In this document: positions 63,024 to 64,000 of the stretch, in pieces
Layout of the letters: every line of letters starts with the position of its first letter
How positions within the stretch are numbered: the first letter of the stretch is position 1
Source of the DNA: JBBIGV01 sp037447335
Lineage (GTDB): Bacteria > Bacteroidota > Ignavibacteria > Ignavibacteriales > Ignavibacteriaceae
Reading direction: 5' to 3'
Assembly (NCBI GenBank): GCA_037447335.1
Contig: JBBIGV010000011.1
Span: forward strand, 1 to 64,000
Length of the DNA stretch: 64,000 nt
Position numbers and translations under genes: made by a program
Notes under the pieces: model-generated
Told to the model about the DNA's origin: nothing
Databases searched by the model: none
The model's input: only the letters and a program-made list of their open reading frames with translations

Positions 63024-64000
63024 CTAAACTTGCTTTATGCTGTATTTCTTTATTTTAGTGTACAAAGTTTTGGGGCTTATACCAAGCTGACTTGCAGTTA
63101 AGGTTCTATCCCATCGGTTACGCGTGAGAATTCTTTCAATGTGCCATTTCTCGACATCCTCCATGCTCACAAGTTCATCAATATTTACATTTTTATCTGC
63201 ATACACATGGTGTTTCGATTGCGCAATATTTATCGGAAGGTTAAGATCTTCCGGTTTTATACTATCATCTTCAGCAAAGATCAAAGCACGTTCAATAATG
63301 TGGTTCAATTCACGAATGTTGCCGGTAAAATTATAGCTCATTAATGCTTGTTCGGCTTCGGGAGTTAATCTTTTGGGGGACCTGATAGGTGATTTCGTCT
63401 CGAGAAAATGATTTGCCAGCAGCAGTATGTCTTCCCTTCTATCTCTTAACGGTGGTATTGTAAGAGTAATAACATTTAGCCTGAAAAGAAGATCCTTTCG
63501 GAAATTTTTCACATCGGCTTCTTCAAGCAGGTTTCTGTTAGTTGCACCGATAACCCTCACGTTTGATGTAAGATTAGTTATTCCACCAATTCGTCTGTAT
63601 TCACCATTCTCAAGAAATCTTAAAAGTTTGGGTTGAAGTGTAAGGCTAAGTTCACCTATCTCGTCCAGAAAGAGAGTTCCGCCATGAGCTATCTCTACCA
63701 ATCCCTGCTTGGTGGATTTAGCATCCGTGAATGCGCCTTTTTCATGCCCGAATAATTCACTTTCGATTAGCTGGTCCGGAAGCGAGGCGCAATTTATAAC
63801 CACAAACGGCTTATCCTTCCTTGCAGAATGATTATGGATGTATTCAGCAAATAATTCTTTCCCTGTCCCGGTTTCACCTTCAATAAGCACATTCGAATCT
63901 GAAATAGCAGATTTATTAGCAAGGTTTATTATACGTTGAATTGCAGGGCTGTTGCCAACTATTCTGTGAGGGTGCTTTTTATTTACCTGGCTGGCAAGAA
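63024..64000 (-). CDS. Sigma-54-dependent transcriptional activator, 5' end outside the window
   Basis: The frame is open to the window edge, beginning (as visible) LASQVNKKHPHRIVGNSPAI and continuing without a stop, so GTG 63890 is not the true start. The AAA+ domain has Walker A IEGETGTGKELFA, the sigma-54-contacting GAFTDA loop (HEKGAFTDAKSTKQG), Walker B GGTLFLDEIGEL and LLFRLNVITLTIPPLRDR. The end has a Fis-type helix-turn-helix (LTRNRWDRTLTASQLGISPK). An N-terminal receiver is probable but not visible. It activates sigma-54 promoters under control of the downstream kinase. Confidence 0.93.
   Translation of the reverse strand, partial: LASQVNKKHPHRIVGNSPAIQRIINLANKSAISDSNVLIEGETGTGKELFAEYIHNHSARKDKPFVVINCASLPDQLIESELFGHEKGAFTDAKSTKQGLVEIAHGGTLFLDEIGELSLTLQPKLLRFLENGEYRRIGGITNLTSNVRVIGATNRNLLEEADVKNFRKDLLFRLNVITLTIPPLRDRREDILLLANHFLETKSPIRSPKRLTPEAEQALMSYNFTGNIRELNHIIERALIFAEDDSIKPEDLNLPINIAQSKHHVYADKNVNIDELVSMEDVEKWHIERILTRNRWDRTLTASQLGISPKTLYTKIKKYSIKQV

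Overview
The window looks like a chromosomal segment from a member of the Ignavibacteria/Chlorobi side of the Bacteroidota. The clues are type IX secretion (T9SS) C-terminal tails with the NYPNPFN signature, Bacteroidota-type -7 promoter boxes (TAnnTTTG), frequent absence of Shine-Dalgarno sequences, a CrtYcd-type lycopene cyclase and CruF in a carotenoid operon, and many large hybrid histidine kinases. This assignment is inferred from gene content; no 16S gene is present.

Layout: 1-153 is the 3' end of a gene made of perfect 48-bp tandem repeats. 0.5-8.5 kb (+) holds a large secreted gluzincin/beta-propeller/outer-membrane protein, a TPR protein, a GAF-HATPase protein and a hybrid histidine kinase. 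8.5-16.6 kb (-) is a nine-gene carotenoid operon (crtI-crtB-unknown-lycopene cyclase-crtI/D-acyltransferase-glycosyltransferase-cruF-crtW). 16.9-20.1 kb (+) is an AT-rich restriction-modification cluster (Dam-type methylase, ParB-like protein, putative endonuclease, second methylase). 20.1-26.5 kb (-) carries carB, carA and a T9SS-exported protein. 27-30 kb (+) carries a PIN-PhoH protein, a lipoprotein, a DUF4920-like protein and a relic T9SS tail. 30.4-39 kb (-) is a haem biosynthesis operon (ccsA/hemX-hemA-hemC-lipoprotein-hemD-hemE), an SPFH protein, a ferritin-like protein and a pyrimidine-nucleoside phosphorylase. 39-42.6 kb (+) has aspS and a GT-C-like membrane protein. 42.6-56.4 kb is a type IV pilus locus: four minor-pilin-like genes on (-), then two small pilin-like genes, pilC, pilB, a PilT-like ATPase, PilM-PilN and PilO-PilP fusions and a secretin on (+). 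56.4-64 kb is a dense two-component signalling cluster.

The most striking observation is that the accessory block from 8.5 to 20.1 kb carries nine reading-frame lesions (five nonsense codons, four frameshifts) in seven of its thirteen genes, plus missense changes at two conserved residues, while the roughly 52 kb around it shows only one lesion, in a T9SS-tail relic. Either a linked carotenoid plus restriction-modification island is decaying, or this block is a low-coverage strain-variable region with uncorrected consensus errors. The second notable find is a pair of MITE-like palindromic elements (37005-37144 and 47738-47855) sharing terminal inverted repeats and an internal perfect hairpin. 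The third is the pilus locus, with several proteins that begin Met-Gly followed directly by a hydrophobic stretch and two scaffold-gene fusions.
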